This document shows positions 51,001 through 63,500 of a stretch of DNA of 64,000 nt, in pieces. The DNA comes from Ophiura sarsii. Its lineage: Eukaryota > Echinodermata > Ophiuroidea > Amphilepidida > Ophiuridae. Each line of letters begins with the position of its first letter. Positions within the stretch are counted from its first letter, which is position 1. The translations under genes were made by a program, and so were the position numbers. The notes beneath the pieces were generated by a model, which saw only the letters and a program-made list of their open reading frames with translations, made no database searches and was not told the origin of the DNA. Location: contig CM069446.1 of assembly GCA_035610835.1 (NCBI GenBank), positions 74,571,062 through 74,635,061 of the forward strand, given 5' to 3'.

Positions 51001-54000
51001 TCATGTCACATCTATAATGACCGAAGTTTGGTTGCTATTGTGTTTCTAGTTTTTGTATGAACATGAAGACGCTTGGACAACACAAACTGTGTTCTAAATA
51101 TTTGTGAGTGACACGAGTGCCTACGGGATTTGACACTTTCCACGCGGCTATTAGTTTACCATTCAAAACAGATTCTTGAGAAACCTTTCCCATCTTTTAA
51201 AGTCTATCTCAAGAATTACTCACCCCATTCAGATGCATGACAACTATTGCATAGATAAAACCCAAAAATGCTGAAAAATGAAGAGAAAAATATCATCAAA
51301 ATTACTTCAAATCTTACTCTCATTTAATTAGGATACCGATGTTACTCAACCATCTTGTCCAATTGGATTTGCAGACTATTCACTATAACTGTCGGTGGTG
51401 TTTCGAGAAGGTCTCTAGGTTAGGCCAAAAAAAAGAAAGAGTTGTGTTGCCCTCAGCGACCGACCCTAAAATCGTAAAAACTAGGGTCGCATTTTTTTTA
51501 ATTTTTTTAATTTTAATTTTTTTTAATTTTTTAGATTTAAATTTGATTAAAAGTGTCTAAATGGTACTATTTCTTGCTGGAAATGAATAAATAAGCCTAA
51601 ATAAATGTTTTTTAGACTATTGTCACACTAGAAACATTAGTTAAATTGACATATGGGCATATACCAATTTTGTCTTGACATAAACCATATATTTTTCAGC
51701 CAAAAAGTTGGAAAAAAAAGTTGAAAAAAAAAAGTTGAAAAAAAAAAGTTGAAAAAAACCCCAAAAACAAACAAAAACAAAATAGATTTCCGACCGACCG
51801 ACCCGAATTTAAATTTTTGGCACTTGAGGGCAACACTACATATTTTTTTTGTTGGCCTTAGCTGGTAATGTTTATGACTTAACAAATCAGGTCATTTATA
51901 CGATCTGCCGATCCAGGAATTTAAAAACCCCATAAGGTGTAACACCCACATGAGTGTCTACCCGGGGTTGTCTAGGTAGGAACTACATACTTAGTGGACG
52001 TAGAATATATTTCTAACCCTAACTTTTACAAAAGGAAATAAATCAGTTGAAAAAGGGATCCTAGTGGGAATATGCATTGCAAAGTATGTCTCTCAATCAC
52101 TTGATTAGCGAGGGGTAAACTGGCAGGACATGATTTTAATCCCCTTAAACATTACGGAATAAAGCAATACTACCATTATGAATAGAGCGTAACAGATGAT
52201 GGTTTACACCAGCTTGAAAATCATGTGGGTATTTCCATTACTGCATATATCAAGGTGGTGTGTGTGACCACTGACCACTTTTAAAATAGTGTGAGCGCCC
52301 TCTACCGCTCGGCCTCCCTCGACAGGTCGGCATACGCATCGCTTCGCCCCGCGCTCGACACGTAATTTTGCGAGGTATCTTTGACAAAGACTATACATAT
52401 ATATAATTATCCAGATCGAAACCGGGTCACATCAAATGAAAACACTTATATCACTCTCTGTACTCTAAGTACACATGTAAGGACATCATCAAAACCGAAT
52501 TTTGAACACACTTGTGTAGATGATGGGAGTAATTCTGTTATACCCTTCACAGAAGTAGGCCTATTCATAGTGCATGCTTTTTAAGAACGACGCATACTAC
52601 CGATGTTGGTGTGTAGGGTATAACAGAATTATGCTTACCTAATGATGCCAAGCAGCCCACAAATATCAGTGCATCCCTATGCATCTTGATCTCCATTGGT
52701 TTTGGAAACAGTATGGAACGCACTAAACTCCCTTTGGTCGTTGCAAATCCTGTTGATAAAGGAAGTACAAAATAATCTCTACAGATCAGTGACCGCACTA
52801 CTGTGCATTATACTTATTGTAGTCTGTAGTAGACAAGGGGCAGTCTCTATGTTATTTCCATTGGTCAAGGGGCAGTCCTTTGGAGGTTCTATTATAACCA
52901 AATTTATATATATAGTAGGCCAGTGGCAGCCTACGTGTAGAGCTCTTTTCAGAGCCACCATCTCTGTTCAGTGGAAGAGGCAATCCATTTGAACGGCTCT
53001 TTTCAGAGCCATCAATTCTTTCACAAGTAGGAAAGGGCACCTACTCTCAAATCATCGGGCAAGGGGCAGCCTAAATGATGATAACAAGAGAAGTGGCAAT
53101 CTCTATGTTTTGTTTAATATTATAATAATTTGGTCATGAAGAAGTCAGAGCTAATCCTGACGAAAGCTTGACAGATTAAAACTTGTCCGACGGCGAACCC
53201 GTTAAACTTTTAACTTATAGTAAAAAATAATATTGCGAATATCCCAACTCGAAAAATAAGGACATTCATCGGTGCGGACTTGATCAAGACAATGCATCTT
53301 TCAATGGAATCAATTCATTACTATGTTAGGGCAAGTCATTAGGAAAATGTCAAGTTAAGTCATAAATCAAAAATGTCACAATTAGCTATATATATTTATG
53401 CAGAAACAAACGTTCCTCGTACATCGTCAGAGTTTTTGTTTTGTCGATTAACAATGCCTTTCGGGAAGGGCAGTACTCAAATGTTTCCTTTGGCTTCAAT
53501 TCTTGCATGTTTGTTCAGCGCCTGCTCGAACTTTTAGCATACTTTTTTGACGATTTTGTAGAACAACACATTCACTGATTGTGATGCAGATTTAAAAAAA
53601 AAAATCGCCCGTGATTTTACATTTCTTCCTATGAACAATTTCCGCCCAGAGAGGGCAGCAATCACATTTAACCTAGCTGTTTTACCTGTTTGTACAACCA
53701 CTGCACGGACTTCTTGATCGCCTTCCTTACGAATCTGTAGAACATGCGTCCCACAAAATAACGTATTACGCTTGTGAGAATCACTCGAGTAAAGATCAGT
53801 AGAGGACGTTGGTAGTGACGTCTTAGTCACTGGAACACTTTCGCCTGTCAATAATTCAAGAGGAAATCCACAACAAATAGGGTTATGATCATAAGGACAT
53901 TATGCTTTGATGTCGTTGATAGCTGTTGATAGTGTTAATGTAATGCTGTAAATTGACAATGACGGCTTCACAAAAATTATTCCATATGCCCATGATCTTA

Positions 54001-57000
54001 AAAATAAAAGTTAAATGAGCTAGGTTCATTTTATATCGGCTGAACACAATAGCCATTATTTGTGTTCCCTGTTTAGCCCGCCAGATATAAACAGCGGTCC
54101 CCTGTCGGAAGTGGGATTTTGGTTTGGGGTATACTTTTCCGGTCAGAATGTAAAAAGGCTAATTCAGCACGACTTTCACTACGGACTGTCTGTTTCATAC
54201 AGTATGTTGGAGAAAAAAATATGAATTTAATTTTATCGAATGCCTCTCTTTACAAAACTTCGTATATAAGACCTTGAGTAGCAGTAAACATTTGTATTGA
54301 TTTACGTAACCTTATTTTATTAAATGTTTAACAAATTGTCAAAAGATTCTAAACTTCTGAAAGACGTATTTAGAGCAACTATGCACCTCGCAATAAAACA
54401 GAATGTTGTCACTTGCACTATAGTTTAAAATAAATACACATTTTACAACTTTAAGATTATTTCTCCTAACCTGTTAACATGCTTTCGTTGACAATGCAGT
54501 TGCCACTTAGAAGAACTGCGTCACAGGTCATCATGCAACCGTGCGGAGGAATATGTATGACGTCACCTGGGACCAATTGCTGCTCCGGTACTTCTTGTAA
54601 CGTGTCTGCTTAATAAAATAGTGCATATTTACAAATAGATTATATGGGACATAATATGGTATAATATAATCACGGAAACTCTAATGTAACATCGATATTA
54701 AAAACCAACATTAGTCATAATTTATACTTGTGAACAATATACCGGGTGGTTCAAAAAAAGTTGACCCAAGTTCAAAGTAATTTTTCAACCACATTTAAAG
54801 TTTCAGAGAATTTGTGTTTACTTAGTCTTAATCAGCAGTAAGTTTTGAAATTATCCTGAAAATATGGCACATTTATGGTTCTTCAAATATGGTTCATTAC
54901 AGAACACATGTACAGAACTGACTTGTCCACGGGAGCGTCATATAGTTTTTGTCTTCAACAAAACAGCATGCTCTAGTTTCAGAAATAAAAAGCCCGGCCT
55001 TACAAAGTATCCCAATCTCTATGCTTATATGCCATTCACATTCAACAACGAGACGTAGGTAAGTAATGTCAAGCACCAGACAAAGGACGCTCCCGTGGAC
55101 AAGGCAGTTTTCTGCATGCTTCTGTAATGAACCATATCTTAAGAACCAACCAAGATAAATGTACCATTTTTCAGGATAATTTCAAAACGTACTGCTGATC
55201 AAGACTAAGTAAACACAAATTCTCTGAAAATTTAAATGTGGTTGAAAAATTACCCGGTATAGCGTTCGTCGCACGATACATACCTTTACCGAGGCGCTGA
55301 ATCTTCACGACTGCTTGTGACTCTACCATGTCTCGCAAAGTAATATTTTGCTGTAAAAACGTGCAATGTTTAATTAATACTTAACTATTAATCTATCAAT
55401 ACCAACCCCGAGCACCACAGAACTCCGAGAACTGGCGAAGTCAACTAGGGCATGGACTTCCAATACTGGTGGATTCGGGTTCGAATCCCCGCGACTGTAG
55501 GTCAGGGTTTTTCAACAACCATTCCGCCCATTCCCCTGATACTTTTATTCACGAGTCCTTTCTCGGGGGCGTTATGGTTAATTTTTGAAAAATATTTTAT
55601 CAGATACTAGCAGTCAACAATTACAAGAAATTACCATAATCTATGTTTAAAACCCTTGAGCCATATTTAGAAGCATTTTGAACGTGTGTTCTACCTGAGT
55701 GCTTTTTGACGTGTTAGACTGAATTAAAAAAGAAGAATATATCTTGCTAAGATACCCTCAATTCCATCATTTTCCGACCACTATGTTCAATACACAATAG
55801 TATTTTAGGCGTTGGATGGTATGAATATTGTAAAAATATTGGCAAAAACATCAACTCTGTTCGTAAAAGTCATACTCGACAGTCCATAAAATAGACCATT
55901 TCAAATCCGAAAATATACGATCAGTTCCGAATGCTTCCGATTAGCCGAGTGATTTTACGCTCGGTTACATGACCTGTCAGCTCACAGGTCATGGCCAGAT
56001 GCCGGAGAAAAACAAACGTGTTTTTCACCGTCTGCCCGTGTGGTAGATTGCGCTGGTGTTGGTGATATATTGTATCCCTCACAAAATTGATGTTGCGGCA
56101 TTTCAGTAACAAAAAACGGTGAGATGAAAGAGATTTGGGGTAATATTTTCACTTTTTACCGTCTGCTCGATACATTTGGAATTTGCCGGTCAACGCCTTT
56201 GTTGATAAAAAAACAAAATTGTCTCGTTCCACGTTTTACTTCTCATGTGTGCACGCGTGTATGTAAACATAGTAAATCACTAGGCGGACAACCAACTAGG
56301 ACAATGCTGTGAATGCGATTAACTGTTGTGAAGAACGCGCAACGCACCTACTCCACGTGACCTGTTTTTCCGAAGATTTCCGATCTCAATTTGAAATGAT
56401 AAGAAGTTCTTATTCTTACCTGCCTCGTTGTATACAGAGATATTGCTATAGATATTGCTGACATCAGTATAATGCAACCCGAGTAATAGTAGTACTCATC
56501 TGAGAGCCAAACAGCCACACTGAAGATTTGAAAGATGTAGAACGGATTCAATACCTGTCAAATAACAGAAACAACAACATCGGATTTGTGTTTTAAGTTT
56601 GCTTAACGATCAACCAAAATGGTGATTCATGTATGTTTTATTCAATGGAGGATATTGTAAAAAACCACAAAACAAACATAATTACCCTTTAATATTGCCG
56701 AGGAAATAGAATAAAGAGTTTCTAAGCCTGTATAATTTGTATCATACGACGATGGCAGGTTACTACCCTGTAGGCCTATAATACGCACAGGTGTTACTCA
56801 GACTCGAACACGGAACCTCAATAGGCCGATAGCATAAGCATTCAATGATAACTTTTGTTTGTTCAGACCTATCGACCAAGTCCCAGACGGATACCGAGTT
56901 GGGAGTTACACCTGTTACGTAGTAACGCGTTATCCGCATGTATTTCAATCCTTACTAAAAAAAAAAAACTGGCAATATAATTGGTTTTAAGTATATATAT

Positions 57001-60000
57001 ATATATTTTTTTTAAATTTATTTATTCGGAAAACACTTTCAAAACAGCGGCACCCACCCGAAGGTGGTGCATCCAAAAGAATAAGAGTAAAATACACAAA
57101 AATACACAAATACAAGGTACAATATTAAATATGATATAGACAAGAGAGAGAAGTAATTACAAAATAAACATACAATCATCAATATAAAATCATACACGGG
57201 AATGGGCTCATGAAGTCATATGAAACCTTACGTGGAGTGTGTATGTTGATTAGTTAATATTATTATTATTATTATTATTATTGTTACTTAACAACGCTGT
57301 CCTACACGACCATGCACGTTTTAAATAGGATTTACAGAAAGTATCAAATTGTTTTTCGATCTATCTATTTAAGAGTAATTATGTTTACATTATATTTGTC
57401 TTAAAATGCTCCATCGAGTAAAGCATACTTGAATCACCATTTTGATTGACCTTTAAAATTCATAAAAACAGAACTACTCATCTCGGTAACCATGGTAACG
57501 CTATTAAAAAGGCTTTGATAGATGAATCATCATCATCATACATCATACAGGGAGCGGTACTTCCCTCGCCTTGCACCAATGGAGTCCGGGTTCAATTCTG
57601 TGCACGACCGGGCTTTATATGCATTAATTGGTTAATCACGATCCATGCACGCTTTCGCAGGTTTTCTCCGGGTCCTCCGGTTTCCTCCTGCTTTCAAAAT
57701 TGGTGATCAGTTGTTTCGGTTACGGTTATCAAAAACTTCCTTGACCCAATGGTATTTGGGAAGCTGCATTGAGAAATGGTGGATGTGCGGATAGGTTTGC
57801 GCTAGAAATTAGCAGCACCCTAGTCGATGCGACCCGATTCTGATGATTTACCAGCAGCGAAATTACAGCGCTTTGGAAAAGGCGCTATATAAATACTGAA
57901 TAGTATTATTATCATCTTCCTATACTGTGCAGAAACCTCTTGTTGAGTATACTCGCATAACGTATCCCTGGAACCTAGGAATACAAACACGAGCGTACAG
58001 ACACAGACCGGGATAACCCCCTACTATTTACGAAGGAATCACCTAAAGTTGACAATTAACATTCTACGTGGATATCTCAAAAACTTTTGAAAGATTCCGA
58101 ATGAAACCTGAGATATGCTGAAAATGCTCTAGAAGCAAACTGGGCGGCTTAGAGTATTGTTAAATGATAATTTTTTTTTTGTTGTTGATTTACAACGAAG
58201 ACAAACTCATCAAAGTGCACCCTCTTCCTTAGTTCAATCAGTTTCAAATAGACGAGCCCCGGCGAATTTTATAGACCATTTCAAATCCGAAAATATACGA
58301 TCGGTTCCGAATGCTTCCGAGTAGCCGAGTGATTTGACGCTCGGTTACATGACCTGTCAACTCACAGGTCATGTCCATGTGCCGGAGAAAAACAAACGTG
58401 TTTTTCACCCGTCTGCCCGTGTGGCCACATGTGGTAGATTGCGCTGGTGTTGTGATAGATTGTATCCCTCACAAAGTTGATGTTGCGGCATTTCAGTAAC
58501 AAAAACGGTGAGTTGAAAGAGATTTGGGGTAATATTTTCACTTTTTACCGTCTGCTCGATACATACTCCACGTGACCTGTTTTCCGAAGATTTCCGATCT
58601 CAATTTGAAGTGGTCTATAGGCAGCGTCACAATACTATGGACATAATTCCAACAATGCGTACGTACTATACATGCGTACGACGTGCGTAAACCCGGATGT
58701 GCGTACCGGGCGATTTCAAAAATGATCAAACGGTCCAACGGGAAATCGTACGCGCATGCATGCATAATTGTTCGTGCATCTCATGCATTTAGACGCAGCT
58801 CCACGAACAACAGCAAAACACGCTCGCGTGAAATAGCTTGAATTATGTCCATGGTATTATGACAGTGACTATAATCAAAATAAAGAAGAGCGTATGTAGG
58901 TAGGTGCACACACATATTGATGAATCACTAGCATCTTCTCGCGCACTACATGACCTCTGTTCAACGCGGTGATTCACCCCACAAAATACGCTCTGTTAAA
59001 AAAGATCGCCAATTTTGAATTGTTGAGGTTAAAGGGGCATTGAGAGATGTATCGATATACTAAATCAGCAAATAACGTAAAGATAATCATCAACATAGCC
59101 CAAATCCAAAATGTCATACAATTCCGACATCGCCTTCATGCCAAAATAATCAAATAACGGCACTTCCGGGTTGAGATTTTTTCGCGAAAGTCTGTGAGTA
59201 AAACGATGCATAGCTTCTGAATTCAGCACCTGAGTTTCGATATGATGATATCGAAACTAAGAAAATCATGAAATTTTATATGATAAACGGCGAATGTTGG
59301 TAAACTGTTTCAGATGGTAGTTAGTATATGCCTAAGTATTACTTTGATGCAAAAAACTGATTTCCAGGATAACTGAGGGCGCACTCCGGTCCCCATACGT
59401 ATCTCTCAATGCCCCTTTAAGTATTGGTTCGATTAATAATGGACTCAGTCAATTCTTACATCCATCAATTTCTTAGAAACAGAAACCTTAATACTTGCCA
59501 AGCGGCAGGCGTCTGCAGACGACATTCCAAAGTTTCACAAAATGTTTCAAAAATGTCAACATTATTTAGTTTCATTACCATATTTAGAATCACCAGGAGA
59601 AATGCATTGAAATAAGTACACACATGCCTAGTATGGTTCAGTAATCCTTGAGATAGACCTTGAAAGTAAAACCAATAGCCGCGTGGAAATTGTTAAAGTT
59701 AACGAAATGTCCTGTTAGTTTAAAGAAACGTATAGTACACAAATTGTCAATGCAGAAAGTATATAATAATGTTTTATATCATACAGCCTATATAATATAA
59801 TATAATATAAAGCAGTTTACCAACCACAACAATATAACAACAAATATTAAGAACCACCGGCGAATGTCCCACGAAAAATAAGCAAGGACATTCACCGGCG
59901 GGGAATTGAACCCCGGTCGCATGATTACTAGACAGGCTTCTTAACGCTTTCCACGCGGCTATTGTTTTTACCATACACAAAACAGATTTTTCAGAAACCT

Positions 60001-60512
60001 TTGCCAACTTTCAAAGTCTATCTCAAGGATTACTGCACCAATACTAGGAATGTTTGTATTCATGTTAATGCATTTCACAAGGTGATTCCAAATATGGTGA
60101 TGAAAATCAATATTTTTGACATTTTTGAAACATTTTGTGAAATTTTGGAATGTCGTCTGCAGCCGCCTGCCGCATGGAACTAGACCACCGATACTTGCTG
60201 ATAAACGGCAATTTGAATCAGTGGTAAGTGTCCAAGCGACGGGGTTTTACAATACACACAGCCCAATTGGCCAAACACGATAGGGATAAGGCCAAAAAAA
60301 AAAGTTGACTTGCCCTTTCAGGGTCAAAGTCAGGGTCGGACGGTCGGATTTTTTTTTGTTGTTGTTGACATTTTTTGAAAATTGACTGCACAAAAAAACA
60401 CATTTTAAAGATTTTTTTTGATTTTTTTTTTGATTTTTAAACAAGCAGATACTACTCAAAAACACGTTTTCATTTTTCCCTATTGTTATGTGCTTCTTTC
60501 AAAAAAAAATAG

Positions 60513-60544
<32 letters not shown>

Positions 60545-63500
60545 GCGACCCTAGATTTCCGACAATTCGGGTCGGTCGGAAAGGGAAAGTCAACTCTTTT
60601 TTTTTTGCCTAACAAACGAGATACAAGAGGAATCTGAATAAATGCAGAAAGTGTCAAAAGTCACATTTGTGCCGATTTATCATCCTTTCTAAAGTCATAT
60701 CTCGGGCAAATAAAATCCCCTGTTAGCAGTTGTAAATGTGAGCTTTGTGAATAACCCAGAAAATGATCTGTTTTCATTCGAATCCAAGTACCATAAGTCA
60801 TTTCCGAAATATGCCATTCTGCCAACGATTCTGTGTGTGTTTCAATGCGTTTCGGATGAGAGGGGTGCCACGGGCATTTTATGGATATAGACATAATTTA
60901 TAGTGCATCTCTATTATGCTGTACACTAAAGTACTATTTGCTGTTTGTATTCTTCTCCATATTATACCATATTATTACTATAAATGATGTAAAAGTTTTA
61001 ATGTATGATATACCAACAATTAGCGTCAACCAGTGCACATGATGACCTACTTATTTTGACATCCCTATTGAGGTAAATCGTCGTGTAATACCCGAGTCAT
61101 CTACCGGTCACTGGGAAAATACATCATTTGTTGTGCATTTTGTGATGGAAGTCAAATGCGAATTTACTATAACGCAATAGGGGCACTGTCCATCATGCGT
61201 GACGCGTGCGTTTACCAAAACGAACACGAATGCGACAGCTTGGATAAGGGAGCACATCAAAACTCGACCGCCCGGCAACCGCCGGTTCCGTAGGGTTCCG
61301 TGCGGTTGCAGCCGGTTTCTATTGTTCTAAACAATGATATGCGGTCCATCGCGCTGAGAGATAAAACGTACTCTCTAAATGTAAAAGAGTGGTTTTCCAC
61401 TCTTTCAAGGAGTTAAACGCAGGACAAAACGTTTTTGAGTGGAAAAACACTCTAAAAGGAGTGAAAGGGGATTTTACATGACAATGTTCCACTCTAATTG
61501 AGAGTGAAAAATTAACTGTCACACTCATTTAGAGTGGACATTTTCCACCCTAAAACGGGTTACGGTCCTGCGTTTCACTCCCTTTACTCCCATTCGACTG
61601 AATTTTCACTCTTTCAACTCGTTTTACATTTAGAGAGTATAGGCCTACTTCTCGTCAAATACGGTAAAAAGGTTAGCCTACTTACCTCCTGTACAAGCAG
61701 GATGAGTATTGGTCGTACGCGGATGAATATTGTATTTGGTCCATAGATAAAGCGCCTATTAATAAATTTAGAGAACAGGATATTGAAATAAAATCAAGGT
61801 AGTATTAATCAAAATACATAAAATTAAGTGGCATGGCTACCTCCTCCTCCTCCTCCTCCTCCTCCTCGGGACTATAATACTCTACGGGATACTCTATTTG
61901 GTTTCCTATGTATTATAGTCCCGAGGAGGAGGAGGAGGAGGAGGAGGAGGTAGCCATGCCACTTAATTTTATGTATTTTGATTAATACTACCTTGATTTT
62001 ATTTCAATATCCTGTTCTCTAAATTTATTAATAGGCGCTTTATCTATGGACCAAATACAATATTCATCCGCGTACGACCAATACTCATCCTGCTTGTACA
62101 GGAGGTAAGTAGGCTAACCTTTTTACCGTATTTGACGAGAAGTAGGCCTATACTCTCTAAATGTAAAACGAGTTGAAAGAGTGAAAATTCAGTCGAATGG
62201 GAGTAAAGGGAGTGAAACGCAGGACCGTAACCCGTTTTAGGGTCTTAACAGGCGCAGCTATTACGCACGCGATGTATCTTCCGTCTTTCAACGCTCGTGT
62301 GTATACGCCAACGCCTCAAGTAGGCGCGCACGTTATGTGCTGTAATAATTAGAAAACGCAGTTACGTCACTGTCTCGTGATGACCATAAAGACTATAGTC
62401 TATATTCTATTTTTATTCATTTCGCTTACTGATTGCATATTTTGCTTGATCCTCGTGTGGATTTAATTGAGTTTCGCTAGTCATATAGGTTCTGCTAGAA
62501 TATTGTTTATAGGCCAACACAATATATAGCTAATATATATTTGAACGTGAGAATATTTGAAAATATTTTGAGAAAGAACTGAACTGATGAGGTGATGATT
62601 GACAAATTGAAATAAAGGGTATGGTCTGTTGCACAGTAATAGGCTAATAGGATAAATAATGCACACCGATAGGCCAATCAAATTACTGGATTTTGTGTAC
62701 GCATGGTATGAATGTATACCAAATGAAATATTTGTCGACTCTTCTTCGATGTACAAAGGTGAACTAGAAAGTCACGGTTGCTCAGATGTTGGGATTTTAG
62801 GTTCAGCTGTACTGAGGCGCATTACATGACAATGAAATCCCTTCAATTCATCAACACCTCGAAAAGCCCTTGCCCTTTTGATGACGAACATTTATATTTA
62901 AATATAAGTAAACATATGGTATTATATTTACGTGTCTGGATTCTGGGTCCCGCGATCATATTAGACGTTGCTTTTTAATGTATTTCTCACAAAATGACCT
63001 TGGGTGGGTGATATATTTAATTTTAATGATACATCCATCCTCTTCAACTTTACAACATAATAAACTCATCACAAAAGTATCGAGACACTTAAAAATGAGC
63101 CAATCTTTAATGGCCCGAAAGGGTATGGATTAATCAAAGCAAATATCCCAGTGCATAATTTTGTTCTGCGTATTTTGACACCTCGATTGTTGAGATACGA
63201 TGTTGCGGAGTGTCATTTCAATGGTCGTAGGTCCAGTTTCTCATGACGTCACGTTGATATGGCAGGAATCGTTATATTAAACTCGAGCTTTATGCCTACC
63301 AATCATATGCCAAGGTAGGCCTGTTTCAAAAATGTCAACATTATTGAATTTCATTACCATGAGAAATGCATTGAAATAAGTACAAACATGACTAGTATTT
63401 GGGTCAGTAATCTTTGAGATAGACTTTGAAAATTATGAAAGGTTTCTGAATTAAATCTGTTTTGTTTATCGTTCAAATTATAGCCGCTTTGAAAGTGTTA

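Larger units (their letters stand above)
52830..53105 (+). repeat. Degenerate ~55-bp repeat with two histone-type stem-loops
   Basis: (A/C)A(A/G)GGGCAGTC-like motifs recur at about 52836, 52865, 52920, 52975, 53028, 53060 and 53091. Two repeats carry CTCTTTTCAGAGCC stem-loops 54 bp apart. Located in ATP13A intron 6, antisense to the gene. Confidence 0.7.

Noticed and set aside
52565..52638. Read-through of ATP13A exon 7 past GTAAGC
   Set aside because: The sequence after CLASLG loses hydrophobicity and family similarity; exon 8 completes M3 in the right phase.
62035..62104. Plus-strand copy of exon 2 as part of a second, opposite-strand ATP13A gene
   Set aside because: No other plus-strand ATP13A exon exists; the copy is confined to the inverted repeat.
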